A stretch of 64,000 bases of DNA from Pararge aegeria (lineage: Eukaryota > Arthropoda > Insecta > Lepidoptera > Nymphalidae), in contig NC_053183.1 of assembly GCF_905163445.1 (NCBI RefSeq), positions 9,734,001 through 9,798,000 of the forward strand, given 5' to 3'. A model generated the notes under the pieces. The model did not search any database and was not told the DNA's origin. It was given only the letters and a program-made list of their open reading frames with translations. This document shows, piece by piece, positions 32,972-44,279 of this stretch. Position 1 is the first letter of the stretch. The number at the start of each line of letters is the position of its first letter. The position numbers and the translations under genes were made by a program.

Positions 32972-33221
32972 ATTCGTACTACTACTGCACTTATTTCTGC
33001 CGCCAAGCAGCATTGTTGCAATGGTCTGAAGGGCGTGGTTGCTTAACACCTCAGCTTATTGACACGGGGTACACGTGGCAGTACGTGTCCCTTGCATGCC
33101 CTGCGAAGTGCTGCTATAGGTGTTGCATATATATGTTTATAGGTGGTGGTATTCTACTAACCATCAGGTGGGCCATCAGGTGGGCCATCAGCTTGGTCAG
33201 CCAATAAAAAAAAATAAAAAA
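32972..33221 (+). mobile_element. LINE 3' tail, CR1-like family G
   Basis: Has tactactactgcacttattt, ctgccgccaagcagcattgt, tgcatgccctgcgaagtgct and the end ccatcaggtgggccatcagc with an A-rich tail. The string ccatcaggtggg is duplicated in tandem near 33171-33195. The 64-codon ORF 33013-33207 is within it and is not a gene. Confidence 0.75.
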
Positions 33222-33642
33222 TACTCAACAAAAACTTTTCATATCGTCAAATTCAAATGTGTATTTCTAACGAAAAATTAGTGGTGTGAGGAAGCTCGTT
33301 TCTACGAACGCGTATCACTGTAGCGCCACCCGGCCCTTGAGCGGTGTATCAAAAGGTGAATAATATGGATTTGGAATTTTCGAGTTGTTTGACGAGTAAT
33401 CCGGACGCAGGCCGTATTGTGAGCACTCTCGAGACAGCTTCAGTGCTCCACGCTTATTACGCGACGTGCCTCTCTCGGTTCTAACACGTTTTACATAAGT
33501 AGCCGATGTGCCTTACTGGAATTTGCACGAATTCTGCATTTGCACTAATTTGCACACATTTCAGAGTGAGACTTGCTTAGTAGAGCATGCTGCGGTGCAA
33601 AAAAGTGAAATTGCGCCAAATTATATCTTCCTTCATACCACT

Positions 33643-33801
33643 ATCACTGACAATGGATATTGTGAGAACGAGATCAAAAGACGCTGTGCAGTGACTAGAT
33701 CAGCCATCGAAAAGCTATCGGAGAACTGGAAAGACAAAAGAATCACGAAGAATAGAAAAGTTCGTCTGCTGAAATATCTTGTTTTTCTATATTTTTATAT
33801 G
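33643..33801 (+). pseudogene. RTE-like LINE reverse transcriptase fragment (thumb region)
   Basis: The last 53 residues of a 98-codon frame starting at 33508 read as a decayed piece of a LINE polymerase: ITDNGYCENEIKRRCAVTRS, then AIEKLSENWKDKRITKNRKV and RLLKYLVFLYFY. This is the layout of the region after the catalytic palm, with an EI.RR...AR.A...L...WK....S...K.R....LVFP..LYG pattern in family members known to me; here the catalytic YXDD lies upstream and is not preserved. A stop replaces the expected Gly after LY, and no frame continues. A dead 5'- and 3'-truncated copy. It complements the C-terminal piece at 52344. Confidence 0.65.
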
Positions 33802-33804
33802 TAG

Positions 33805-35140
33805 CTTAAATGTTGATCTGATACGAATGAGATGGACAGCACAGCGAATGAAAGAGTTTCGACAAAATTAGACTAATTCTTGTAAGATTTAAAATTTATA
33901 ATTATCTAGGTATCTCATAATTATTGTTGCAGGAAATTTCGATATTGTTCAGTTAGAGTAAATCTTTACATTCCTTATAAAATTAACTAAGTGTATGTTT
34001 AAAGGCACGTACTTTTCAAATTATAATTGTAGGCTGCATAGTTATGGGTGTGTGGTTTTAGGCCTTTTACTTCCTGAAATTCCATAAAAGTCAGAATGTA
34101 AATTTATTCCGCTTTTAAGGACTAAACCAGATAGTAACAATTTATTAGATAAAACAATGAATTAATTACGTAAAGTTTAGTTATCAAATATTTTATGTAG
34201 GTTTCTTTCATTTTTACTTTTTGCATCCTCCACTTCCATTTAACTACGCTAAGGTTGAACTCACTCACTTTAACCCTATTACTATAAACCGTCTTTTTTT
34301 CTTGTATTGTATCTCAATGTTTTGTAATAATAAAGTTATTCTATCTATGTGGATCTAAATAATGTTAAAAGTGTAGTTTTATAACTATTATATTAATTTC
34401 ATTTATTGCCATCAGAAATTTCTTTTGATACACTAATAAGGGAAATATTTAAGACCGATAAACACCTTTGATAAAATTAATATATACAGTTAGATGTATT
34501 GCGAGATAGAAATAGGTCATACGAGACAAAGAGGTTATTCAGTTCACAGAACATATATTACGTGCTAAGATAGCTGCATTTTTGTTCATTATAACTATGA
34601 AAAACAGAGGTGCGTGCCTTATGGTGCAATAGGGTTATACCATGCGAACTGTTGTGTCTATTTAGGTGTAAAGATATATACTCATGTAAATTTTGTATTG
34701 AATTGCAAATCAATGTACTAATATTATAAATGAATAATTGTGCCTATTTGATTGTGTATTTGTTGCCTATGTTCAGCTAAACTGCTTCTTCAATTTGCTT
34801 TGCTTTTATATATTATATTATAATATGGCAAAGCTTGTATTCTTTAGACGGCAAACGGATACTTTTTATTTTGCAAAAGGGCCCGGGCACCGTTCAAGCG
34901 GGTTTGATATAAATAGCATTTAATACTAGTACAGAACTTACCCACTAAACGGATCTTTAAGAAATTTTGCGTAGAGATTGCAACCTGAAGAGGGACGTCA
35001 GATATGTTCGTCTCCACGATAAAAGCTTTCTTTGTAGAAAACTATGTTAAGATCAGTTTAGCGGTTTCATTTAACTTTTGCTTTTATGGTATTAGTATTG
35101 GTTTAATTTTAAATAAATAAATAAATATACTAACCCAACA
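33805..35140. other. Mostly unique AT-rich DNA
   Basis: A retroposon-like end, aataaagttattctatctat, lies at 34329-34348 (compare 21225). A possible CTAG end, gtccgctag before t, lies at 35154-35162, but no matching 5' end was found. No gene seen; the 61-codon ORF at 34738 has no motif. Confidence 0.35.
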
Positions 35141-35459
35141 GATGCCGCTGGAGTCCGCTAGTATGCACATATATCCGGCTTTAGAACTTAAGTGCTTTTA
35201 GCTTTACTTTTACCGATATTATTATGTAAAAGCTCTGACCAAAGGTTAAAATGGAATCAATATGAGGTTTTCGTTCGAGGAGAATAAAAATAAAAACAAT
35301 CCGTTAACTATATTTAACGGCGAATCCATCCGAACTTGGCTAAGGATTTAAGAAAGAAAGATTTAATCATGATTCTCTTTCTAATTAAGCCTAAGTACTA
35401 GTAGCCTAGCCTAATATATTTGTCAAATGCAAAGACATTCCCAATATGCTTTGAAGGCA

Positions 35460-35700
35460 AGTGCTTCCGGCCGCGAGCGTTTATTCAGATTATCATAGGA
35501 ATCTGCACGATAGCCTAGTAATCAGAGCATCTTCCACGCCGATACAATAAGGCTAGTGAAATTTATGCTCTCAATAAATTTCTGAGAGCGGGTGAGATGT
35601 AAGGCCAGACGAGTGCTTGACCTAAAAACTGGAGACGAAGCGGGTGATCGGGCCGATAGCACGCGCTCTGGCCGCCTTACTATCGACTAATTATTATTTA
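35460..35700. promoter_or_regulatory. GC-rich single-copy block, candidate conserved element
   Basis: Repeat-free stretch of even composition (ttccggccgcgagcgttt at 35466; atcgggccgatagcacgcgc at 35648) ending in a homeodomain-type core, gactaattattattta. No ORF. Function is inferred from composition and uniqueness only. Confidence 0.2.
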
Positions 35701-37489
35701 TTCATTATATGAACAATACTAGTATTATAAACAGTTTCCTGTCTATAACCCTAGCTGAGGAGTATTTATTTTATACTTAAAATATAAGAACTGAATGAGA
35801 AACAGGAAGAGATCGCTACCAAGCGATAAGGCCGCCTTTCGCCATCGTGTAAAAATAAAGTGTATAAATAAATAAATAAGAACATCACTAGAACATCAAC
35901 AGACGTATGTTTCATTTACACAACGGGTAGTGGTTTGACTACATCTTAATTCAGGTCAATTTTTTAAACCAAAGACATTATCATTAACAAGCTCTGTCAA
36001 TATCTATAGCATGTATCGCCGACATTTTTTTAAATTGATACTTCGCTTACCACTTACGTTGTCGGGATAATGTACTTGTAGTGTCTTGAAGTGTAACACT
36101 TTGTCGGATATGGATTTGAGATCCTTTATAAGTGGCCCTGGACTGAAGAATCGGTTTTCTTTTAAAGTTTCGCGTGGGTGGAATTGCGCCTCAACTCAAT
36201 GGCCCACTTTGCTTCATTTGGGCACAAATTTTGCGTACCTACCCAAATATTGAAACATTTTCGGGAATATTGCGTAATTATAGTTTAAAACTCCGGAAAC
36301 AAAAAGGTAGTTAAAAGTTTGAAGCGATTGTCAGTTTTTTCGTGGCTCGTAGATGGATGGATAATCTGATTTTAATGCAATTTTATCGTAATTCTTGTGT
36401 ACCTACTTTTGATTGTGGAGTTTTCATAATAATTTAAAAATCCAGCTACAAAATATTTTAAGTATCATTTATATATCCGCAGCTTGTCAACTCTTCAGCT
36501 ATGAGAGACGAGTCCTATAACCAACAGTAGAGCATTAATGGGCAGACGAGGATGTTGAATCCGAAGGTTGTTCCCAAAATATGATTAGCGATCGCTCAGC
36601 CAATCTGAATGATCGAATGAATGAATATACTTTTATAGCACACTCAAAAAGTACATATAAAGAAAAGTATAACAAAACAACGTATACAATTTGGCGGCCT
36701 TATCGATTCATAGCGATTTCTTCCAGGCAACCAATGGCGAAGAAAAAAATATATAAAATAGGTAGGTGATGCATGTATACATATACCCGTAAAAAATATT
36801 TCATTACTCAAATAAATATATACAACAATACATGTAACTAAATACAAATAAATTAATAATTAACTACCAATATAAATAAATTGTATTTAAATAAATAATA
36901 TAAATATAATAAGATAAATATTTATTCAATTGATTTTCTTAATATTTTTTGTGTATTAATTTTTACTCATGGCTACTATTAATGAGTATTGGACTGATTA
37001 AACAGATCACTGTTTTTCGACGAAGAATAAAATCATCAAGTGCCATGTGGCTTGGCTATTGGACAGAAATTGGCACTCTTTTTAGTTCTAAATAATCACT
37101 ATTGCAGACCTTGTTCTTGTAAACGATGTGGACCAGAAAATTTACTACCATCCTTTAAAGTAATATTTTATTATTGTTGACGTTTTGTTTCAGAATTATA
37201 ATCTTTAAAAATTGTCATTTTAAAATTATACTGTTTATAACGATGGAAGTGTAAGCTATTGATTGAATGAGGTGTAGTACATAAAAAGGATAGAATAATT
37301 GGAAGAACATAGAATTGGATTTGGGATTTGTAGACTAATTGATGGTGTAAAATTTCATGTTCAATGCAAAGCTTGGTGGTGTCGTACTAAAACAAGTAAA
37401 ATACAACAGACTGACAAAACATGCCACCAAGCGACTAAGTGTTGCCCGTACGATGTTGCGTATAAACCGAAATGGGGTATGTGTTTGAT
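35701..37489. other. AT-rich stretch with A/T low complexity
   Basis: 36780-36960 is almost pure A/T (aaataaataatataaatata). Short ORFs here lack motifs. Confidence 0.4.
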
Positions 37490-37737
37490 ATAAATAAATA
37501 AATATACTACGACAATACACACATCGCCGTCTAGACCCATAGCAAGTGTAGCTTGCGTTATGGGTACTAAGATGACTGATGTACATTTTACGAATTATAT
37601 AATCAAAAACTCCACTGACAAATATTCTTGATCATCATACAAACATTTTTCCAGTTTTGGGAATGGAACCCAATAGCCTTGGACTCAGAAAGCAGGGTCG
37701 CTGCTCATTGCGCCAATCGGTTCTCATATCCCTGTCA
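37490..37737 (-). mobile_element. SINE B, minus orientation
   Basis: (AATA)n tail at 37490, body with acacacatcgccgtctagac and gttatgggtactaagatgac, head with ggactcagaaagcagggtcg then ctgctcattgcgcca (box A mutated) near 37680-37716. Box B is mutated (ggaatggaaccc). Confidence 0.85.
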
Positions 37738-37780
37738 TATCCCTGACAGGTTACACGAGCGGGGATTTTTTTCCCTTTTT

Positions 37781-37829
37781 TGCCCCGTGGTCCCTGCCGT
37801 GGTCCCACCACGGCAGGGACCACGGGGCA
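37781..37829. repeat. Perfect 23-bp GC-rich snapback palindrome, 3-nt loop
   Basis: tgccccgtggtccctgccgt-ggt (37781-37803) and its exact complement (37807-37829) flank ccc. It is strikingly GC-rich in AT-rich DNA. The stem is too short and its loop too tight for a typical miRNA precursor. The string agggacggcaggga at 38134 is similar to part of one arm. Overlapping ORFs on both strands (37628-37849, 37635-37823) are readings of the palindrome and the SINE. Confidence 0.95.
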
Positions 37830-38084
37830 TAAACGATTTTAAGGGGTAATTTTAAAAACGGTAGGCGGTATTAAAACGGTATCGGTATTAAATTTATTCT
37901 TCTATATGTCCTTATTCCTAAGTCTCTAATTTTGGCGATTGAAAATCAGCTTTGAAATGAAATATATTAATTTAGACGAACAACCCACGGAAGACAACAC
38001 TTTTTAAAGATTAGTTACCTAATAGCCATTTACTTCAGTTTTAATAAATATTTGAATGAACCTTTTCAACGACATACGGCCGTC

Positions 38085-38200
38085 CCGCAGCGCCTTCCTC
38101 GCTTCGAAGGCTCAGAGGTCTGGGGGCGGTGTAGGGACGGCAGGGACATTGACCTCCCTCCCCCACGTTTCCCTCTGACCACGTTTAGTTCTGCGAATGC
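38085..38200. promoter_or_regulatory. GC-rich single-copy block
   Basis: acggccgtcccgcagcgcct, ggtctgggggcggtgtaggg and acctccctcccccacg make a 115-bp GC-rich patch with a GC-box-like gggggcggtg. No ORF or repeat match. Candidate regulatory or exon sequence, unproven. Confidence 0.2.
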
Positions 38201-38929
38201 CAACCTTAAACATTGATGTTATTAGGTAGAATTTCCATTCAGTAATGTTTTCGAAGGTTTATTGGAAAAAAATATTCTCTATTCGGGATTCAGCCACGAG
38301 GTGATGTGAGTGCGAATTATATCCTTCATGACAATGGTCTGAAGTTACCTACATACTTTATGTAGTAAAAACAATCCTTATAATGCTAATATGAGTGTGT
38401 ATGTAGAGGCCGCATCTTAGTATTTCAGCATGGTACCAATACTATGAACGAATATTATGATGTTATATTATTGAATAATTCATTATAACCAAACTTACTT
38501 TTATCGGTATATGTCCTTTTTTTAGAAAGCAAAGCAACAGTTTAATTTTATTTCATAACATTTTCATAATCAAGCAAGAATAGCGATCTAAGTACAAAAT
38601 AATGTACATTATGGAGTCTATGTAAAAATACTCGATGCATTTATATGAGAACGTTAGCAACGCATAAGTTTAATCGAAATCATATAATATGTTAATATAT
38701 ATAAAATCGTTATTCATACAAACAACAAAAAACCAATTTTAAAAATTATATGATAAAGTATGAAAATCAATTTTGCGTTTTCAATTAGTTACCATATTGA
38801 CGGAACGGGACTCGTTTATTTATTCCGATGGGTAGTAAATCCTTGAGAGAATCCATGGACGCAAAAGATAGACGGTAAAATAGAGAAAGATTTTGATTTA
38901 CTTGCTTACATAAAGAATCAGACATCGGG

Positions 38930-39110
38930 TAACCCAGGCGGGTAAATGTCGCGCAAAATGTAATGAATTTGAATTTCTCTATTGTAATCCTTTTTGTATG
39001 GGTTTCGCATCACGTAACTCTTTCAGTCAAAAAATGGAGGCGGCCTTTACTGCGGGTAGTGGGTGCAGGGGGTTCTCGGTCAAGTAATTCGCGTAATTTT
39101 ATTTAAATAA
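38930..39110 (+). promoter_or_regulatory. Single-copy block with a 17-codon small ORF
   Basis: An ATG at 39034 in a strong insect context (caaaaATGG) opens MEAAFTAGSGCRGFSVK and stops at 39085. A donor-like aa/GTAATT overlaps the end, so the peptide could instead be the start of a spliced product. The local DNA is GC-rich for this window and repeat-free. I do not recognise the peptide. It could equally be a noncoding regulatory element. Confidence 0.2.
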
Positions 39111-40600
39111 TTGTTATTATTATTGAAATGTGTATTTTATTACTCAAATACATAATATATAAATTTTATTTTATTTTTAATGTAATACCCAGAGATTGTT
39201 TACAATTACACTCGATGTTAGGTTAATGATACGCGGTTTTTAGACCGCGCTTTTTTTTTTTATTTGTTGCTTCCTTTTTTTCCCGACATAGTGGTCGTTT
39301 ATATTTTAGTCATTTGTTTTTTTTGTTATAAAATAATATTTGAGTCTTCTTTTTCTTTTATTATTTTTAGATGTAATAAAAATAACAAAATCGTACTTAC
39401 CACTCATACATAATATAGTTTATTCTATATTATAAACAGCGCTTGACTTGTATATGCATATGTTCATTCTTGATGAAGGAACCCATTTTTATGGGTAGCG
39501 GTGTAAATGGAAGTCGGATTGCCTTATTTACCTTTGCGCTGCAAGCTGCGGCTTAAAAACAAGCAAACGAAGCCTTTCTTACGATTCGATAGTAGAAAGC
39601 TTAGTTTATAATTCACACATTCACGTCCGGCTACGTACCTCTTGGTTCGATCTTTACTGTTGCAGAATGAATTTTTCTATACTGAAACAATTTCCTTCCA
39701 AAAATGCAACTATCTTCATTAACAACTCACATTGGAATTGAACTTTTAATCCCTAATGACTATGTAATTTAAATAAAGTTGATGTTGATGTCGTTATTGA
39801 CGAGTTCAATTCCAATTATTTGTTTGGGTACTTCGACATTAAATAAACTCCGTATATTTCAGCATTTTATGATTTTTACCGCATAGAGGTTTTGCTGCTT
39901 GACGTTGTTACAGAGTTCTGGCAAGTTGCCCTGCCTTATTAGTTTTTAATATCATGCAATTTTTTGAATATTCTAAGAGCCATTGATATAATCTGTTTCA
40001 GATTATTGAAATATATATCTGATTTGAGCAAATAACTCGAGCTGCTGAAGCTATAGCCTTGACAGCTGCTAGTACCATACCTTGTTTGCTTTTTCTTGAA
40101 TATTAATTTTAATATTTTATTCTTACTGTCTACCTCTTCTAACGTTTACCGATTTTAATATTCTTTTAACCATCCAATATAAAATGTCGACTTAAAAATA
40201 TAAATTAAATAAATAAAAAAATCACGTCATCAAAATCCTATTTCTACCACATCTAAGATCACACGATCACGCGTACATTTTATTTTCTGGGGTTATTATT
40301 ATATTCGTAAACTAATATACCTTAAGCTCAACTTAATATCGAAAATGGTAATACATAGTAAGTAAAGTGGAAATCGGGCGTACGGAAAATAATTACAATT
40401 TTAATTGGCCATTAATACGGCCGCGTAGTGAACTGCTCATTATACAAACCGTAAAAATCTCTCAAGAACAATATTAATACCCACAGCTTTGATCAGCATC
40501 TGATTTGCTTTATTAATTTTATTGCTTACACAGTGGCTTCGGTTGGCGGGTATACCTATGTATGACACTTACCGCTGGCACTTATGAAGCGTTCATACAT
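39111..40600. other. AT-rich stretch, nothing recognised
   Basis: T-rich tracts near 39245-39320. No gene, no repeat shared with other parts. Confidence 0.4.
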
Positions 40601-40609
40601 ATTTTTTTC

Positions 40610-40765
40610 TAATTTTGTAAGGTGGTAATGGTAATAACTATATACGTCCGCTTAAAACTAAAGCTACGAGGGTTCCAAATTCACCGTCGTCTAAGAAGAA
40701 GTCCACAACATGCTTAACCAGTTTTTTTATAACCATCACAGTTTTTTTACAACCGCACATTTTTT
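40610..40765 (-). mobile_element. LINE 3' region, family H, minus orientation
   Basis: cttaaaactaaagctacgag then ggttccaaattc matches 8470-8510; gaagaagtccacaacatgct then taaccag follows. T-rich tract and no coding sequence. Confidence 0.5.
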
Positions 40766-41199
40766 TTTATATAAACACACACAATCACTTACACACACCT
40801 GGATGCTTGCATGATTGATTTAAAAAATTGTAAACATTAAACAAAAAAAGTAAAAATTATAAAATGTATTAAATTGGTTACGTCATGTTATCTCTGAAAG
40901 AGTGAGACCTCCAAATACAGAGATTTGGATAGAGATAGCAAATAAATTATTTTTAATTTTTTTTCATTTTCATCACATAGTCAAATATAATACTTAGCTA
41001 AGAAGTTAGAGCAATTTGCATGCAAGCTTTTTTATCGTTTATTTTCAATAATAAACTATAATTAATCTATAAGCAAATAATAAAAATAATCTAGTTTTAT
41101 AACTTTGAATTTGTCGACCTTATCGAAATTCCAAAGATTTAATGCAAGTTATATTTAATAGCATATGATTATACACATATAACTCTGGAAAGAAAGAAG

Positions 41200-41460
41200 T
41201 GCGGGCCGGGGATCTAGCACGAATCAAAGAGAGGCCGAAGTCCAATTAAGGCTATTACCACTTCCACACCGTAATGATAATTTGTCCCAATTTCGCAAGT
41301 CGAAGCATAATGGAGTATAACATTGGGGTAACCAGATAGCTATAGTACCGGGTGGTTGTGGTGGCGAAACGACGGGGATGGCGGTCACGTGGCGCACGTG
41401 GCTCACGCGGCAAGGTGCCTACTGCGAATCGATCCGTTGCTACAACCCTTAAACGTTGTC
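41200..41460. promoter_or_regulatory. Candidate enhancer: three E-box-like sites at 9-bp spacing
   Basis: CACGTG at 41386-41391, CACGTG at 41395-41400 and CACGCG at 41404-41409 lie in exact 9-bp register. CACGTG is the classic E-box bound by bHLH factors (Myc/Max, Clock/Cycle types). The block is repeat-free, GC-rich, and also holds an ATTA-type core (ccaattaaggctattacc, 41241-41258). A 60-codon minus ORF covers it; Pro/Trp-rich, no motif. I favour regulatory DNA. Confidence 0.35.
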
Positions 41461-41515
41461 AAGGAAAGAATAACTCCATTGTTGCGCATAAGGATGTAAA
41501 AAGTTTGACTTTAAA

Positions 41516-42400
41516 GAAGCGATGATAGCCTAGGGGTTAAAGCTTTGGCCTCCCTTTCGGGAAAAACAAGATCGGTTTCAGCACGAATTTCTTTCTTTTT
41601 GGAGTTATATGTGTTTAAAAAAAATTATATGCCTTTATTTGTCACTTTTTAACTAAACTTATAATTGATATGACTTATTAATCTATACTTATAATAAAAC
41701 TGTAACTAGAAGATTTCTGTACATTTAATATATTTTGTAAATTTTGCTCGGGGGATGCTTTATAATCGATACCGAGTCCAAAACAGATTTTTATTTAATT
41801 TTTCTCTGTCTGTCTGTCTGTCCGGGCATCACGTGAAAACTACAGAACGGATTCAAATAAAACTTGGTATAGAGGTAGTTGATATTCCGGGTCAACATAT
41901 ACGCTACTTTTTATCCCGGTAAACAATAAGTTTCCTCCAGGAAATGGGATGAGAATTTGTATCAATTTTACTACATAGCTCAGTTAAATTTGAACCGATT
42001 TTAATAATTCTTTTTTTATTTGAAAGTGTATACTATCAAGCATGTACGGTCTTATTTTAATCAGGATCTGATAAATATTATCTGAATTAAAGAACATCTT
42101 ATTAAAGAACTCTTCACAAATAACTGTTAGTCCCAAGGCATATGGGACAGCGATCGAAGGATGGTAATCCTACTAATATTAAAAATGCGAAAGTTTGTGA
42201 GGATGGATGTCTGTAGGTATGTATGTATCAACTGAAATACCACGTAAAATAATAGTAGGTACATAGGCTACCCACGATGATTATGATGTTCAGATATATT
42301 CTAGCTTCTCGATTGACTCATACGCGGACGAAGTCGCGGGGGTCCGCTAGTTTATACTATAATTCAAACAATTAAAGTATCACTTAAACAGTGAAGGAAA
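41516..42400 (+). mobile_element. SINE A, split by a Helitron
   Basis: The head at 41516 keeps a box-A-like gatagcctaggggtta and a decayed box B (agatcggtttcagcacg, 41568-41584); the left part continues to 41681. After the Helitron the body resumes with attaaagtatcacttaaaca then gtgaaggaaaa (42371-42400). The 3' half is lost. Order of events: SINE A first, Helitron second. Confidence 0.65.
41682..42350 (+). mobile_element. Non-autonomous Helitron-like element, full length (composite type)
   Basis: Starts TCTATACTTATAATAAAACT after A41681 and ends GGTCCGCTAG before T42351. It is the sister copy of 4376-5219, shorter by internal deletions (669 against 844 bp). The internal string tcctactaatattaaaaatg at 42168 is almost the canonical 5' end of the short Helitrons seen at 12450, 55590 and 59872, giving a bipartite structure. 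No coding capacity. Confidence 0.88.
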
Positions 42401-43060
42401 ATCCGCACCCTGTAGTAGACAGATCGTCGTCAAATAGTTAAATAGTTCCATCCGATGACTCTAGGGTGCGTGGGTCGCGAAGCCACAAATCACGGCAAGT
42501 TTTTTGAAGTGTTTAAGGAATGAGCGAATTTTGTCGCCCAGTGACATTTAAAAGTAGGCGCATTGAAAGAAACACTAGATGATACGATGATACGACAAAC
42601 AGTCATAATGAGTAGCGGACCTTAATTCGCTTCAGTTAGAACTGTAGGCTTACGGCAGTATAATTTTAAAATGTCAGTTTATTTAATATACCCTGACTTC
42701 TTTCAAATAAGGATCTCAAGATCTCCAAGAGACTTAAAACCAAAAGTGAGCCTACTTTTCCAGAACTATAAGATAATTTATTTACAGAAAATCTCACTTA
42801 GTAGTCACGACCTGTTTATTTATAAACCGTCGTATTAATAGCGGCAATTGCATATTGACATGACAGTTTTTATGACAGGTCCTGATCGGTAGTAGATATG
42901 GCGAGTTCCTAAATATCAAAAAAGGCAACATATGAAGGCTGATTCTCGTATATCTTTTGTAAATAGACTTTGCTCTACTTTACGTGTTTCTTAGAATCAG
43001 AAATAGAAACCGACGCCTGTCTCTATAAAGGTTGTTATTTAGCCATCAATTCGGGACTTA
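42401..43060. other. Unique DNA, nothing recognised
   Basis: No repeats or gene-like ORFs apart from one of 83 codons (42970-43221) that lacks motifs. Confidence 0.4.
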
Positions 43061-43225
43061 AGAGTTCCGTACAGTTCTTCGGGAGTTCGGCGTCAGGCGA
43101 GATATGCATATTTGATGTTAGCGCGCTTCGTCTATTACGGAATCGAGCCCTCGGCGCGAGTGAGATATTCCGTTATTACTTTATACCAGACACAATGTTT
43201 ACTGTAAATGTTTTTCCTTAGAAAA
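43061..43225. promoter_or_regulatory. GC-rich single-copy block
   Basis: cgggagttcggcgtcaggcg and aatcgagccctcggcgcgag lie in an otherwise AT-rich area, with the POU-type octamer-like atatgcatattt (43101-43112) inside. Candidate regulatory DNA only. Confidence 0.2.
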
Positions 43226-43325
43226 ATACAAGAGCAGTGCCAATTGATCATTGATGGTATTATCGATACAATAAAAGTAATACATCGATGCGATGGAGAA
43301 TACTCTTAAGATATATTCCAAAGAT

Positions 43326-43800
43326 TTATTTATTTCTTTATTACCAATCTTACATTTTTTTCATTACAGGAAAAAGTTATCCTAATACGACAATGCAGCC
43401 TGTAATATAAATTTTAATAATATATATAACTATAATGTATATGATAAAATCCAAATCGCTATATTTGTAAGTTTACTCAGAGTGCAACAAAATAAATCCG
43501 TCTTTTGTTGGCTATCACATTGAGGGTACGGAGTGCGCGCGTCTGTGGCGCCTCCTTCAGTAGCTTGGTGCGCCCGTTCGCCCTAGAAGATGGTACCCTT
43601 AAGTTTACAATGACCTAAAAAATAAAACAAATAACTAAAAAAAAATGTTTTAAAGAAAAACAACTATCAGATCTATTACTGCACCAATCCAGTAGCATTG
43701 TCAACAGTCAGTCTATTAATGCCCCACTGCTGGCCACATAACTCCTTTCTTCTAGGGGAATGGAATAAAACGATCCACCTTGCTGCTTGAATGAGGGTCG
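43326..43800 (-). mobile_element. Probable LINE 3' UTR, minus orientation
   Basis: Starts tttatttatttctttattac; the GC-rich part holds cctccttcagtagcttggtg and cgcccgttcgccctagaaga. From 43710, tgccccactgctggccacat-aactcc resembles another reversed LINE end. Boundaries uncertain and no second copy in the window. Confidence 0.4.
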
Positions 43801-43903
43801 GCGGGCTACACTGTTTGTGAATAATGAATTCAAGTGATCAATTTATTTAAGAAATTCTTTGATACGAAAATCTACTTCGCGCTTTAATACAAATTACATT
43901 GAA

Positions 43904-44060
43904 CTAGCTGTACCCGTGCACACTTCGCTGTAGCTCAGTTTGGTTTTCGAAACGACAAAGACTGTCATAGGATCTCTCTTAAGTAGAAATGCAATGTTGT
44001 GTAATATGTTCAAATCAATCCATATATTCGAAGTTGATGTTTTGTAATAGGTACAGGCTC
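43904..44060 (-). mobile_element. Helitron-like 3' part, minus orientation
   Basis: CTAGCTGTACCCGTGCACAC after A43903 gives a reversed CTAG terminus and is followed by cgctgtagctcagtttgg. The 5' end is not seen. Confidence 0.5.
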
Positions 44061-44165
44061 AAATAACAACCTTAAGGTTTAAAGTTAGGTTCAAAGTAAT
44101 CTTTTAACTAAAGTAATGTGTACCTAGGCAGTATTATTACTCCGTACAGCACTGGTACCTACTTA

Positions 44166-44235
44166 AACCTCATGTGCTTGTATTAACACCGATAACCACG
44201 CCCTTCAGACCAGATCATTGCAAAAACTGCTCTTC
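44166..44235 (-). mobile_element. LINE family G fragment, minus
   Basis: ccacgcccttcagaccagat then cattgcaaaaactgctctt is the reverse of the cagcattgttgcaatggtct-gaagggcgtgg stretch at 33008-33040. About 70 bp. Confidence 0.5.
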
Positions 44236-44279
44236 TGTTAAAAATTTTAACTCCACACACTTATACCATATACTAGAGA

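Noticed and set aside
37781..37829. miRNA precursor
   Set aside because: The stem is only 23 bp with a 3-nt loop, much shorter than a normal precursor hairpin.
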